DNA from: a virus
Direction: 5' to 3' (one strand)
Virus record (IMG/VR): IMGVR_UViG_3300027631_000127
Span: 1 to 24,575 of that record
Length of the DNA stretch: 24,575 bases
Shown here: positions 6,986-13,989 of the stretch, one piece after another
Layout of the letters: every line of letters begins with the position of its first letter
Position numbering within the stretch: the stretch's first letter is position 1
The notes under the pieces: model-generated
The model's database searches: none
Seen by the model: only the letters and a program-made list of their open reading frames with translations
Told to the model about the DNA's origin: nothing
Made by a program: the position numbers and the translations under genes

Positions 6986-7802
6986 ATTCTTTAGTTATTA
7001 TTTTTTTCCATTCATCAACTCTATTAAATTGGTGAACCATATCATATTTTATTCCAGACTGTGTGTAAACAACACCGTCTTCTTTTAGTTCTGGTATTCC
7101 ATAACCCTTTCTGATTATTGCATTTTTAAGCCCCCATGATTCAAAAAATTGTGTTGGTCCAGATGATTGACAATGCATCGCCCATCCCTCATCTAATGAG
7201 AAGTTTTTTAATCTTTCTATTTCATTATTCTTTACCATGATAATAAGTGCGGCTTGATCCTTAATATTGTGACCATCTAAACTATTTTCACACATATGAT
7301 CAAGTTTATAATATAACTTTATCAACGATTCTTTTTTCCCACCAATTATACCAGAACAAACAATTTCTGTTTGCATACAAGCTGTCGTTTCATTTGGGAA
7401 TACTTTATTGATAACATCAGCATTCCAAGGTTCTTCACAAACTAAGATACCCTCCTTACTAATAAAGATATCGTTATTTTCTAAATCCATTTTATTAAAC
7501 GGATCTGATTGAAATAAAACATCAAACACATCTGTGATTAAAAAGACATCACCATCAGATTGTTCTAAGAAATCTTTAGTGTGTTTTAATCTTTTATTAT
7601 TAATATACCAAGTGTCCTCAACGGTTACTTGATAATATTTTATGTTTAGATCAATACATGTTTGTATATCTTCATCGGTAGCATTAGCCGCTATTAAAAC
7701 CACATCACCATCAGAATGTCTTTTAAAACTTTCTGACCAAACTTTTATTTTTTGTTTGTTTAGTGAAATATTGTTTGATAATCCTGTTAATATTTTTTTC
7801 AT
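6978..7802 (-). CDS. GT-A-like glycosyltransferase
   Basis: 274 residues. VFLITDVFDVLFQSDPFNK (about 86-104) is the hydrophobic strand plus DxxD arrangement seen in GT-A enzymes of the procollagen galactosyltransferase and GMA12-like kinds. IVCSGIIGGKKESLI and DGHNIKDQAALIIM later in the chain match the acceptor-side substructure of those enzymes (a GxxGG turn and a D-Q helix). The exact sugar and acceptor are unknown. The start ATG shares one base with the stop of the upstream gene (TAATG), and the end overlaps the next gene by 8 bases. Confidence 0.75.
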   Translation of the reverse strand: MKKILTGLSNNISLNKQKIKVWSESFKRHSDGDVVLIAANATDEDIQTCIDLNIKYYQVTVEDTWYINNKRLKHTKDFLEQSDGDVFLITDVFDVLFQSDPFNKMDLENNDIFISKEGILVCEEPWNADVINKVFPNETTACMQTEIVCSGIIGGKKESLIKLYYKLDHMCENSLDGHNIKDQAALIIMVKNNEIERLKNFSLDEGWAMHCQSSGPTQFFESWGLKNAIIRKGYGIPELKEDGVVYTQSGIKYDMVHQFNRVDEWKKIITKEYE

Positions 7803-9052
7803 TATAATGACCCCTCAATTTTATTTAACCAACCCTTTGATTCCGAATGTGGCCAGACAATCCATTTAGTTGGTTTTTTTTCCGTATTAAATGTTCTCCA
7901 TATTTTTATAAAATCATCTGTTGTTCTAAGAGCACTTTTAATTTCCTCAGAAGTCATATCTTGTCTATGTAAGGTTCCACCAACCTCATCTTCAAATATT
8001 ACGGCCCAAAAATTATAATCGTTATCTATAAATGAATTTCGATGAATGTCTATACAATGTTTAAATATTCTTAAAAACGAATCATTAAACTCTTGTCCAT
8101 ATAGTGGTGGGTTTGGAGCAATATTATTATCTAGTGTGAATTTTTGAACGGCTCTTTTTTTAAAGGACACCCCAGCATACCTTTCATAATCCTCAACACT
8201 TCTAACTTTACCAAAATCATATATACCAAAATCAATATCTTTGATAAGCCCGTCCATCTCAAAAAGTTTTCTATTCCTTAAATGTGAATTACCATTTTTT
8301 TCACCCCAAAACTTATCATCATCCCACTGTTTTATTCTATTCTTTCTAGTATATTCATGCCAAGCAATTATTTTGTGTGGATGAAATAGATCATAACCCC
8401 AGGTGTATGCCCTAACAGCAATTGAGATCTCCTCACCATGGAAATAGTATTCAGGATCATGTGGTACTTCTTTAACAAAAGCCCCGCCAGTAAACGCAAA
8501 GTGCGCAGAATAGAATCTAGCCGGAATTGGTTCTGTCAATTCTTTGTGATTATCAATTGATGCAGGTAAAAAGAATACTGCGCCTTCTGGTATAAATCTA
8601 TCGAAGTTCATTTTCCACGGAATCATACCTCTACCATCTGGATCATTATCTGGGTCATAAGAAGAAATGTAGCTTGTTAATAATGGTTTACCATAACCTT
8701 TATCTTGTAAACCATTATACATTGTTATTAATTCTTCGTCCCAATTTTCAATAAATCTGTGATGTGAATCTAATTGTAAGGTATACTCCTCATCGGTATA
8801 ACTCTTTTGTAGTTGATTTCTGGCCCAACAAGCCCCTTTAGATAACTCATATGGTATATCCGTTATTTTAAACCTATCGTCGTTTAAATACTCATCTAAA
8901 TTATCCCAAACATCATCTTTTGAATGTTGCCAAGCAATTGCAAATACTAAGTTCTCAGGATTTTTTGCTTTAGAAATACAATCCTTTAATGTTGGAATTA
9001 ACTGTGGGTCTCGATATGACGCAATTTGAATGAAAATCTTTCTATTTCCCAT
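7802..9052 (-). CDS. Skp1-type GlcNAc-transferase family protein
   Basis: 416 residues. IFIQIASYRDPQLIPTLKDC at the N-terminus, SKGACWARNQLQ (71-82), QLDSHHRF with the DxH metal site (D95, H97), FTGGAFVKEVPHDPEYYFHG and the following EE/W(H)EYTR segment together define the family of the Skp1 GlcNAc-transferase (Pfam GlcNAc, GT60-like). In the founding eukaryotic enzyme GlcNAc is added to hydroxyproline of a protein; in phages the acceptor is not known. Residues after about 290 form an extra C-terminal domain ending WIVWPHSESKGWLNKI. It heads the glycosyltransferase operon. Upstream lies a TATATTTTAG stretch (9076-9067) that may be its promoter; no ATATTTATA element is present. Confidence 0.88.
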   Translation of the reverse strand: MGNRKIFIQIASYRDPQLIPTLKDCISKAKNPENLVFAIAWQHSKDDVWDNLDEYLNDDRFKITDIPYELSKGACWARNQLQKSYTDEEYTLQLDSHHRFIENWDEELITMYNGLQDKGYGKPLLTSYISSYDPDNDPDGRGMIPWKMNFDRFIPEGAVFFLPASIDNHKELTEPIPARFYSAHFAFTGGAFVKEVPHDPEYYFHGEEISIAVRAYTWGYDLFHPHKIIAWHEYTRKNRIKQWDDDKFWGEKNGNSHLRNRKLFEMDGLIKDIDFGIYDFGKVRSVEDYERYAGVSFKKRAVQKFTLDNNIAPNPPLYGQEFNDSFLRIFKHCIDIHRNSFIDNDYNFWAVIFEDEVGGTLHRQDMTSEEIKSALRTTDDFIKIWRTFNTEKKPTKWIVWPHSESKGWLNKIEGSL

Positions 9053-9134
9053 TGTATATTTTTATTCTAAAATATAAGGAAAATAAGTTTATTTTTAAAT
9101 TCTAAGCTCGTTTTTTTATTTCATTTTTTTCACT

Positions 9135-9142
9135 TATATTAG
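9135..9142 (+). promoter_or_regulatory. TATATTAG box (class A)
   Basis: TATATTAG lies 20 bases before the ATG at 9163, preceded by a T-rich stretch but without a clear TTTG at -33. It is the same octamer as at 3789, 9968 and 11362. Confidence 0.5.
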
Positions 9143-9162
9143 TAAAAAATAAATTTTAAAAG

Positions 9163-9561
9163 ATGAGCTACCTACCTAAAATCCAAGAAATAACAGAAGG
9201 TATTATAAAAACCTTAGTTGATGACAATTACTTTACTGATTTTGAGATATCTAGTCAAGACTATGCCAGAAAAAGAATATCAGACGAGTTGACAAAGAAA
9301 TTCTTGGAGAATGGGTTGGATAATGAGGATGAAGGGTATTTTAATGAAGATGAGTTTGAGGTTATGTTAAAAGAAATTGTGGCAGAAGACCTTTTAAGAA
9401 GTTTACAGAAAAGTGGTTTAATAAATTCTTATGAGGATGATGAAACGGAGGAGGTTTTCTTTTTAAGTGATTTGGGTAAGAAAGAAATTCATAATTTAAC
9501 CGACATTGAGGATGTTAAAGGATTAAGAGTATTTCTAGATAATGAAGAAGAAAACGAATAA
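9163..9561 (+). CDS. acidic hypothetical protein
   Basis: 132 residues, strongly acidic. It begins MSYLPKIQEITEGIIKTLVD and is mostly helical. Residues about 75-113 (EIVAEDLLRSLQKSGLINS, acidic turn, EVFFLSDLGKKEI) have the helix-helix-wing layout of a winged-helix fold, but the charge argues against simple DNA binding. No family was recognised. It is a single-gene plus-strand unit convergent with the 9585-9914 gene, 23 bases away. The upstream TATATTAG box places it with the apparent early genes. Confidence 0.7.
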   Translation: MSYLPKIQEITEGIIKTLVDDNYFTDFEISSQDYARKRISDELTKKFLENGLDNEDEGYFNEDEFEVMLKEIVAEDLLRSLQKSGLINSYEDDETEEVFFLSDLGKKEIHNLTDIEDVKGLRVFLDNEEENE

Positions 9562-9584
9562 TTTATTTTAACCTAAATGTTTTG

Positions 9585-9914
9585 TTATTTCTTTTTTTCT
9601 TCCACTTGTTGTGTATAAAGAGATTTTTTAAATAGTTTTATTTTTTCTCTTAACTGTGTTGTTAGTTTTTGTGCTGAACTTAAACTTTGTGAAATTCCAG
9701 TTAATCTACCATTTGTAATTGTTTTTAAACCACCTGGTACAGAATCTTGTAGTTTTCTAAATTCCTTAAGTGTTTCGTTTAGCGAGTTTTGTAACTCGTC
9801 AATTTTAAATTGAACCCTTGCAAAGTCTTCTCTTTTAACTTTTGAAACCTCTTCGCTGAGTATTTGATCCAAAACCTCCCTTATTGTATTTTCAGAAATT
9901 ATCTTATCTCTCAT
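9585..9914 (-). CDS. tagged coiled-coil protein
   Basis: 109 residues. The first 21 form the tag: IISE at 5-8 and ILSE at 18-21, separated by a helix (NTIREVLDQ), so cleavage after Glu21 would leave an 88-residue protein. The rest is a helical, heptad-like segment (FKIDELQNSLNETLKEFRKL), a Gly-Pro break (VPGGLKTITNGR), a second helix (SSAQKLTTQLREKIKLFKKS) and a basic EEKKK end. A small head-core or packaged DNA-associated protein is plausible (inference). A GTATTTATA element lies 5 bases before the start. Confidence 0.75.
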   Translation of the reverse strand: MRDKIISENTIREVLDQILSEEVSKVKREDFARVQFKIDELQNSLNETLKEFRKLQDSVPGGLKTITNGRLTGISQSLSSAQKLTTQLREKIKLFKKSLYTQQVEEKKK

Positions 9915-9919
9915 AATAA

Positions 9920-9928
9920 TATAAATAC
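9920..9928 (-). promoter_or_regulatory. GTATTTATA start-proximal element (class B)
   Basis: It lies in coding orientation 5 bases before the ATG at 9914 of a tagged gene. Confidence 0.45.
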
Positions 9929-9967
9929 TTTTTTATTGGTTAATTTTTTAATTTATATTTTTTTTCT

Positions 9968-9975
9968 TATATTAG
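9968..9975 (+). promoter_or_regulatory. TATATTAG box (class A)
   Basis: TATATTAG lies 18 bases before the ATG at 9994, after a T-rich stretch. No TTTG lies at 19-20 bases spacing, so only the -7 half is convincing. Confidence 0.5.
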
Positions 9976-9993
9976 CTATGTAAAACACAAATA

Positions 9994-11064
9994 ATGCACG
10001 AAATGACTGAACAACTCTATGATTTTGATGATCTTTTAATTGAACCGGCCGTTTTGTCCTCAATTAGATCTAGGAGCGAAATTAACACAAGAACCACATT
10101 TGGTAATCTACCATTAATGACGGCCCCAATGGATACCGTTATTAGTGAAGATAATTTTCATTTATTTAAGAACCAAGGTATCTTACCAGTATTACCCAGA
10201 ATACCCAACCCAACATCTGACTGGGTGGATTATAATCATTTCCTTTCATATAGCTTAACTGATTTTGAAAGGTTATTTCTTAGAGAAAGGTTAGTTGTCC
10301 CAAGCAAAAGTAAAATACTCGCTTTAATTGATATCGCTAACGGACACATGTTAGATTTATATGAATCAGCAAAGAAAGCCAAAATAATGTATGGGGATGA
10401 CATGTGCTTGATGGTGGGTAACGTGGCGAATCCTAGTACATTTCACAAATATTGTGAAATAGGTGTTGATATGGTTAGAATTGGTATCGGTAATGGTGGT
10501 GGATGTTTAACAACCGTTCAAACTGGTATTGGATACCCTATGGCGTCCTTAATAATGAAATGTAGTGACATTCAGAAAAAGAAACATTATTTGAGTAACA
10601 GTAAACCATACAAAACAAAAATAGTTGCTGATGGTGGTTTTAAGAAATACTCAGACATCATTAAGGCTTTAGGATTGGGAGCCGATTATGTTATGTTAGG
10701 GTCTATGTTAAATAAGTGCTTAGAAAGCGCCGGAGAAACAAGTAAGGAGAACTATGAGGTAATACATCAATACACTAAACAAGCCAATGATATGTTTATG
10801 GCAGACATTCCTCTTTATAAGAACTTTAGAGGTATGAGTACCAAGGAAGTCCAAAAATCATGGGGTAGGGATGAATTAAAGACATCTGAAGGAGTTACAA
10901 GAAGAAATGAAGTAAAGTATACCATCGAGAGTTGGTGTCAAAATTTCGAGGATTATTTGCGTTCAGCAATGAGTTATAGTGGAAAAAAAGAACTCCACCA
11001 GTTTATTGGTGGAGCTAACTTTAATATGATATCTCAAAACTCATTTAAGAGATTTAGTAAGTAA
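9994..11064 (+). CDS. IMP dehydrogenase / GMP reductase family protein
   Basis: 356 residues, a single TIM barrel without CBS domains. Landmarks in order: YDFDDLLIEP (9-18), APMDTV (44-49), DIANGH (113-118), GNV (142-144), GIGNGGGCLTTVQTGIGYP with catalytic Cys171, ADGGF (212-216), GADYVMLGSML (229-239), FRGMS (278-282) and a SEG flap motif (298-300). TGIGYP, MLGSML and LESAGE look more like GMP reductase than IMP dehydrogenase, but CLT around the cysteine is closer to the latter, so the reaction is left open. Either would adjust guanine nucleotide supply during infection. It is transcribed from a host-like TATATTAG box, and its stop abuts the convergent RHH gene with no spacer. Confidence 0.88.
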   Translation: MHEMTEQLYDFDDLLIEPAVLSSIRSRSEINTRTTFGNLPLMTAPMDTVISEDNFHLFKNQGILPVLPRIPNPTSDWVDYNHFLSYSLTDFERLFLRERLVVPSKSKILALIDIANGHMLDLYESAKKAKIMYGDDMCLMVGNVANPSTFHKYCEIGVDMVRIGIGNGGGCLTTVQTGIGYPMASLIMKCSDIQKKKHYLSNSKPYKTKIVADGGFKKYSDIIKALGLGADYVMLGSMLNKCLESAGETSKENYEVIHQYTKQANDMFMADIPLYKNFRGMSTKEVQKSWGRDELKTSEGVTRRNEVKYTIESWCQNFEDYLRSAMSYSGKKELHQFIGGANFNMISQNSFKRFSK

Positions 11065-11316
11065 TTAATCTATTCTGAAATCGGTGTCATTAGATCCGCT
11101 AATCTCTTTATCACGTTTCATACCTTCTTTAATGTAATTTCTGATAAGTTTTGAAACCGTCATTTTCTTGTGGTTTGCAACCTTCTCTATTTCCTTATAG
11201 TAAGCCGGTACAACCCTAAATGAAAGCATTTGGATCAATTGTTTATGTTTTGGCATATCAGATCCAGCACCGGCCTTAGGATCTTTTTGCATTTCTTTAT
11301 ATTTGTTAGACGCCAT
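11065..11316 (-). CDS. ribbon-helix-helix-like protein
   Basis: 83 residues. A disordered basic N-terminus (MASNKYKEMQKDPKAGAGSD) is followed by a strand-helix-helix unit at about 31-69: LSFRVVPAYYKEIEKVANHK, then MTVSKLIRNYIKEGMKR. That is the CopG/Arc-type ribbon-helix-helix pattern, so a dimeric DNA-binding regulator is likely. The operator is not visible. The C-terminus is acidic. An ATATTTATAA element lies 12 bases before the start, and the gene is divergent from the DUF1599-like gene, so it could act on that 73-base intergenic region. Confidence 0.75.
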   Translation of the reverse strand: MASNKYKEMQKDPKAGAGSDMPKHKQLIQMLSFRVVPAYYKEIEKVANHKKMTVSKLIRNYIKEGMKRDKEISGSNDTDFRID

Positions 11317-11328
11317 GTGATTAATTTA

Positions 11329-11338
11329 TTATAAATAT
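11329..11338 (-). promoter_or_regulatory. ATATTTATAA element (class B)
   Basis: It lies in coding orientation 12 bases before the ATG at 11316. It abuts the TTTG of the divergent promoter at 11338-11369. Confidence 0.5.
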
Positions 11339-11369
11339 TTGGAAAAAAGTTTAATTTTAACTATATTAG
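11338..11369 (+). promoter_or_regulatory. Bacteroidetes-type promoter TTTG-N20-TATATTAG
   Basis: TTTG at 11338-11341 and TATATTAG at 11362-11369 are separated by 20 bases, matching the host TTTG / TAnnTTTG arrangement with one deviation. The ATG follows 20 bases later. Confidence 0.65.
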
Positions 11370-11389
11370 AACTATAAACAATAAATACT

Positions 11390-11749
11390 ATGTCAGAAGA
11401 TAAAGAACAACAAATGGACCCAATTAAAATGTGTGAGGAGAAATATCCCGAAACCACAAGAGAATTTAAAAAAATCCTAAAGGAGCAATATGAAATATTC
11501 TGCAGGAAACAACTAAACTATGGACCAGATAACATTTCTGGGGGAACGTCACTAAAAACCAATGATGATATTAGATTTTCATTAATGGGATTATTTTTCA
11601 GAATGAATGATAAGGTACAAAGATTAAAACAATTAGTTGTTTTAGGTAATCAAGATACTGTTGGAGAATCAATTGACGACACATATCAAGATTTAAGTGT
11701 TTATGGTATTATCGCACAAATTGTTAAGAGACAAAAGTGGGGAATGTAA
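11390..11749 (+). CDS. DUF1599 / Nmad1-like protein
   Basis: 119 residues, all helical. EQYEIFCRKQLNYGPDNISG, a middle RMNDKVQRLKQLVV and a late SIDDTYQDLSVYGIIAQIV reproduce the pattern of DUF1599 (nucleotide-modification-associated domain 1): a K..YG turn, an R(L) helix, and a D..DL..Y helix near the end. The family is found in phage operons linked to modified nucleotides and resembles all-alpha NTP pyrophosphatases in layout; its activity is not settled. The GMP reductase-like gene nearby is consistent with a nucleotide-metabolism role. It has a good host-like promoter, so it is probably early. Confidence 0.75.
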   Translation: MSEDKEQQMDPIKMCEEKYPETTREFKKILKEQYEIFCRKQLNYGPDNISGGTSLKTNDDIRFSLMGLFFRMNDKVQRLKQLVVLGNQDTVGESIDDTYQDLSVYGIIAQIVKRQKWGM

Positions 11750-11766
11750 TTTATCGTTAATTCGAT

Positions 11767-11776
11767 ATATTTATAA
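11767..11776 (+). promoter_or_regulatory. ATATTTATAA element (class B)
   Basis: It lies 12 bases before the ATG of the GIY-YIG gene at 11789, in coding orientation. Confidence 0.5.
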
Positions 11777-11788
11777 TAAAAAGAATAT

Positions 11789-12448
11789 ATGATAATTTAC
11801 AAAGTACAAAACAAAGTAAATCAAAAAGTTTATGTTGGAAAAACAACCAAAACCTTAAACAATCGTAAAAAAACACATTTAAAGAATGTAAGAATGGGGT
11901 TAAAATCCCATTTTTATGATTCAATAAGAAAATATGGTGAAGAATCATTTGAGTGGTGTGAATTGGTTTCTTGTAACAATATTGAGATATTAAATGAAAT
12001 GGAAATTATGTTCATAGCTAAATTTAATTCATTTAAAGATGGGTATAATATGACATTAGGCGGTGATGGTGGAGACACGATAAGTAATAAGTCAGATATA
12101 GAAAAGAAAAATCAAGGTGCAAAAATGGGTAACATTCCTTGGAATAAAGGAAAAAAAATGAAAGAAATGGGGTATACTTTTTATAAAAATAGAGAGAGTA
12201 GACCAAAATTCACATTTGAACAAAAAATAGCTCACGGACTCTCAATAATTAAATCTGAAAAATATAGAAAAGGTTTATCAAATAGAATTCACGGGATGTC
12301 TAAAAAAGTAATTAGAGTTAGTGATGGGAAAAGTTGGGAAACTATAATTGAATGTGCAAATGAAATAAATGTTCACAAATCACAAGTTAGACGCTTAATT
12401 ATACAAAATAAACCAATAAACGGTGAATTATTTTTATTTGTTAAATAA
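11789..12448 (+). CDS. GIY-YIG homing endonuclease with NUMOD domains
   Basis: 219 residues. The nuclease domain is at about 1-95: IIYKV and KVYVGKT form the GIY-YIG core, Arg26 and Glu71 or 72 are the expected catalytic residues, and GYNMTLGGDGG closes the domain as in SegA/I-TevI-like enzymes. NIPWNKGKK (115-123) is a NUMOD3 unit, and KVIRVSDGKSWETIIECANE with the following helix (173-208) is a NUMOD1-type helix-turn-helix. No split host gene flanks it, so it appears free-standing and selfish, cleaving a related phage lacking it. The next gene starts 31 bases downstream of its stop. Confidence 0.88.
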   Translation: MIIYKVQNKVNQKVYVGKTTKTLNNRKKTHLKNVRMGLKSHFYDSIRKYGEESFEWCELVSCNNIEILNEMEIMFIAKFNSFKDGYNMTLGGDGGDTISNKSDIEKKNQGAKMGNIPWNKGKKMKEMGYTFYKNRESRPKFTFEQKIAHGLSIIKSEKYRKGLSNRIHGMSKKVIRVSDGKSWETIIECANEINVHKSQVRRLIIQNKPINGELFLFVK

Positions 12449-12454
12449 TATGGG

Positions 12455-12464
12455 GTATTTATTA
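12455..12464 (+). promoter_or_regulatory. GTATTTATTA element (class B)
   Basis: It lies 15 bases before the ATG at 12480, the same spacing as at 13221-13230, and supports that start over earlier ones. Confidence 0.4.
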
Positions 12465-12479
12465 ATAAAGCAAGAGATT

Positions 12480-12839
12480 ATGAATGTAAATGTGAATCAC
12501 CCATCTATTGTTAAGTTTTTATCAGATATAACCAATAATATTGTGTCAAATATTTCAATCGATCAATATTTTACACTTACTGAAGAAAAGAAGTCAGCTT
12601 TGACATATGCTGTTTTTAAAATTATTAAAAGTAGTAGTGAAAAGAGGGTTACACTAGGGGATAATGAGTTTAAAGCTTTTTTGGTTGCGTTGTGGAAAAA
12701 GAATGAGGAAAGCGAAAATTATGAAGTTGCGGCTATTTTAAACGATATAATTAAAAATTATGATTCAATAAACGAGTTAAATAAACCGTTAAAAACCATA
12801 AAAAAACCATTAAAATCAGAGAAAAAACCAAATGGCTAA
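12480..12839 (+). CDS. hypothetical helical protein
   Basis: 119 residues from the preferred start (MNVNVNHPSIVKFLSDITNN). The frame opens earlier with a GTG at 12423 and an ATG at 12450, but the first overlaps the upstream gene, and a GTATTTATTA element 15 bases before 12480 matches the pattern at other genes. The protein is helical, with a Lys/Pro-rich tail (NKPLKTIKKPLKSEKKP). No family was recognised. It overlaps the HExxH gene by 8 bases and is probably translated with it. Confidence 0.7.
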   Translation: MNVNVNHPSIVKFLSDITNNIVSNISIDQYFTLTEEKKSALTYAVFKIIKSSSEKRVTLGDNEFKAFLVALWKKNEESENYEVAAILNDIIKNYDSINELNKPLKTIKKPLKSEKKPNG

Positions 12840-13230
12840 AAAAGTTATTGACAATTACTTAAGAAAAAAGAAATATGCAATGCTAGCCATAAAATGGTGT
12901 AAAAAAAATCTGGGTATAAACGATCGAAAAAGAACCAAATTATCGGTGGAGTTTACCACAAGAAAGAGAAAAATAAAAAAATGTGAGGTTTATGGAAATT
13001 ACTGTTTTTACAGAAACAAAATGACAATACATGAACCAACCTGCGAGACAATACATGATGTTGTATCAACAGTAATTCACGAGTATACTCATTACCTACA
13101 ATCTAGAAATTTATATCAAAAGTACGAAAAATTATACTATTACTCCACTAACCCATACGAAAGGGAAGCTAAAAGAAACGAAAAAAAATATACAACACTC
13201 TGTATTAAAGAAATAAAGAAATATTTATAA
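12832..13230 (+). CDS. HExxH metallopeptidase-like protein
   Basis: 132 residues, basic. HEYTH at 83-87 (context VSTVIHEYTHYLQSRN) is a zincin site, and NPYEREAKRNE (107-117) supplies a candidate third ligand glutamate, as in SprT/IrrE-like minimal zincins. A Cys pair (C51, C58) in the preceding beta region might be structural. No signal peptide is present. It shares only the active-site layout with the 3102-3470 protein; the two are not close copies. It overlaps the previous gene by 8 bases, and its stop codon lies inside the ATATTTATAA element of the following tagged gene. Confidence 0.8.
   Translation: MAKKVIDNYLRKKKYAMLAIKWCKKNLGINDRKRTKLSVEFTTRKRKIKKCEVYGNYCFYRNKMTIHEPTCETIHDVVSTVIHEYTHYLQSRNLYQKYEKLYYYSTNPYEREAKRNEKKYTTLCIKEIKKYL
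13221..13230 (+). promoter_or_regulatory. ATATTTATAA element (class B)
   Basis: It lies 15 bases before the ATG at 13246, overlapping the end of the upstream gene including its stop codon. Confidence 0.5.
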
Positions 13231-13245
13231 TAAAACTTACAAATT

Positions 13246-13791
13246 ATGTTATTAGAAGAAATCATTAAAACCCACCTTAGAAACTTAGTTGAAGCAAAAC
13301 AAGGTGGCGAAACGAAAGAAGCAAAGGGTAAACTAGCTAAACAATTAGATGAATTTGCATCCATCCATTCACAAATTCAGAAATTAAAATCTGATTTGGC
13401 TAAATTAGAAAAAGATCCAAAATATGTTGAATCTAAAGAAAAGATAACACAAATTATGGAAGAATTAAAAGAAACAGGTCATGACGTTCTGGAAACAAAA
13501 CAATATGTTGTTAAAATGACTAGAAAGAGTTCAATAACAGAAACAGCGAGTTATGCTAAAATATTGGAGGATTTTTTACCTAAAGTCTCAATCAAATTAA
13601 GAGATGTGTTTTCAAAAATAAAGGAAAGCAATACTAATGTTAGTAAAAAAAGTGCATCTTTCGATGTTAAAGCAAAAGAAGGTGAAATGAAAGAAAATAG
13701 TAATGGATCTAAAGTATCCTTATCTGGCGTTTTATCTGGTGTAAAATCAATACATTCAATGATTAACAGACTTAAAAGTAAATTTAGCTAA
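13246..13791 (+). CDS. tagged coiled-coil protein, head-core-like
   Basis: 181 residues, highly charged. The start MLLEEIIKTHLRNLVEAKQG is a short amphipathic helix ending in LVE, comparable to the T4 targeting peptide that ends in IAE. A long coiled coil follows (EFASIHSQIQKLKSDLAKLE, to about residue 90), then a second helical region and a Ser/Gly/Lys-rich tail. Composition and layout recall scaffold or internal head proteins. A stretch KVSIKLRDVFSKIKESN lies before the flexible tail. It is convergent with the 13784-13987 gene and overlaps it by 8 bases. Confidence 0.78.
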   Translation: MLLEEIIKTHLRNLVEAKQGGETKEAKGKLAKQLDEFASIHSQIQKLKSDLAKLEKDPKYVESKEKITQIMEELKETGHDVLETKQYVVKMTRKSSITETASYAKILEDFLPKVSIKLRDVFSKIKESNTNVSKKSASFDVKAKEGEMKENSNGSKVSLSGVLSGVKSIHSMINRLKSKFS

Positions 13792-13987
13792 CAATAATAG
13801 CTTCAGGGATTTCCCTTAAAAATATAAAAACCTCACCTTGTGGGGTTTTTTGTTTTAGTATCGTGTCACACATCCAAAAATCTTTTAAGTCTTGAATATG
13901 GTTTTCATTTACTAATCCTTGTTTAACTTTCCTATAAACCCAGAATAACTTATCTTGATATTTTATTAATTCTTTATTTAATAACAT
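13784..13987 (-). CDS. small hypothetical protein
   Basis: 67 residues, beginning MLLNKELIKYQDKLFWVYRK. The N-terminal half is helical and basic, and the C-terminal half (TPQGEVFIFLREIPEAIIVS) is beta. No family was recognised. It is the last gene of the minus-strand NTPase/nuclease operon, only 2 bases after the nuclease gene. A terminator serving the opposite strand is embedded in its 3' third, so its codons TPQGEV are also a hairpin stem. Confidence 0.7.
   Translation of the reverse strand: MLLNKELIKYQDKLFWVYRKVKQGLVNENHIQDLKDFWMCDTILKQKTPQGEVFIFLREIPEAIIVS
13826..13854 (+). terminator. intrinsic terminator for the 13246-13791 gene
   Basis: AAAAACCTCAC (13826-13836) pairs with GTGGGGTTTTT (13840-13850) with one G-T pair and a three-base loop, followed by TGTTTT. 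It lies within the coding sequence of the antiparallel 13784-13987 gene, 35 bases past the plus-strand stop. Confidence 0.75.
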
Positions 13988-13989
13988 AC

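Noticed and set aside
11749-11789. Group I intron around the GIY-YIG gene
   Set aside because: The flanking genes are complete with their own starts and stops, and there is no space for intron core structure.
12423-12479. Upstream GTG start giving a longer version of the 12480-12839 protein
   Set aside because: It would overlap the homing endonuclease gene, and the GTATTTATTA element fits the ATG at 12480 better.
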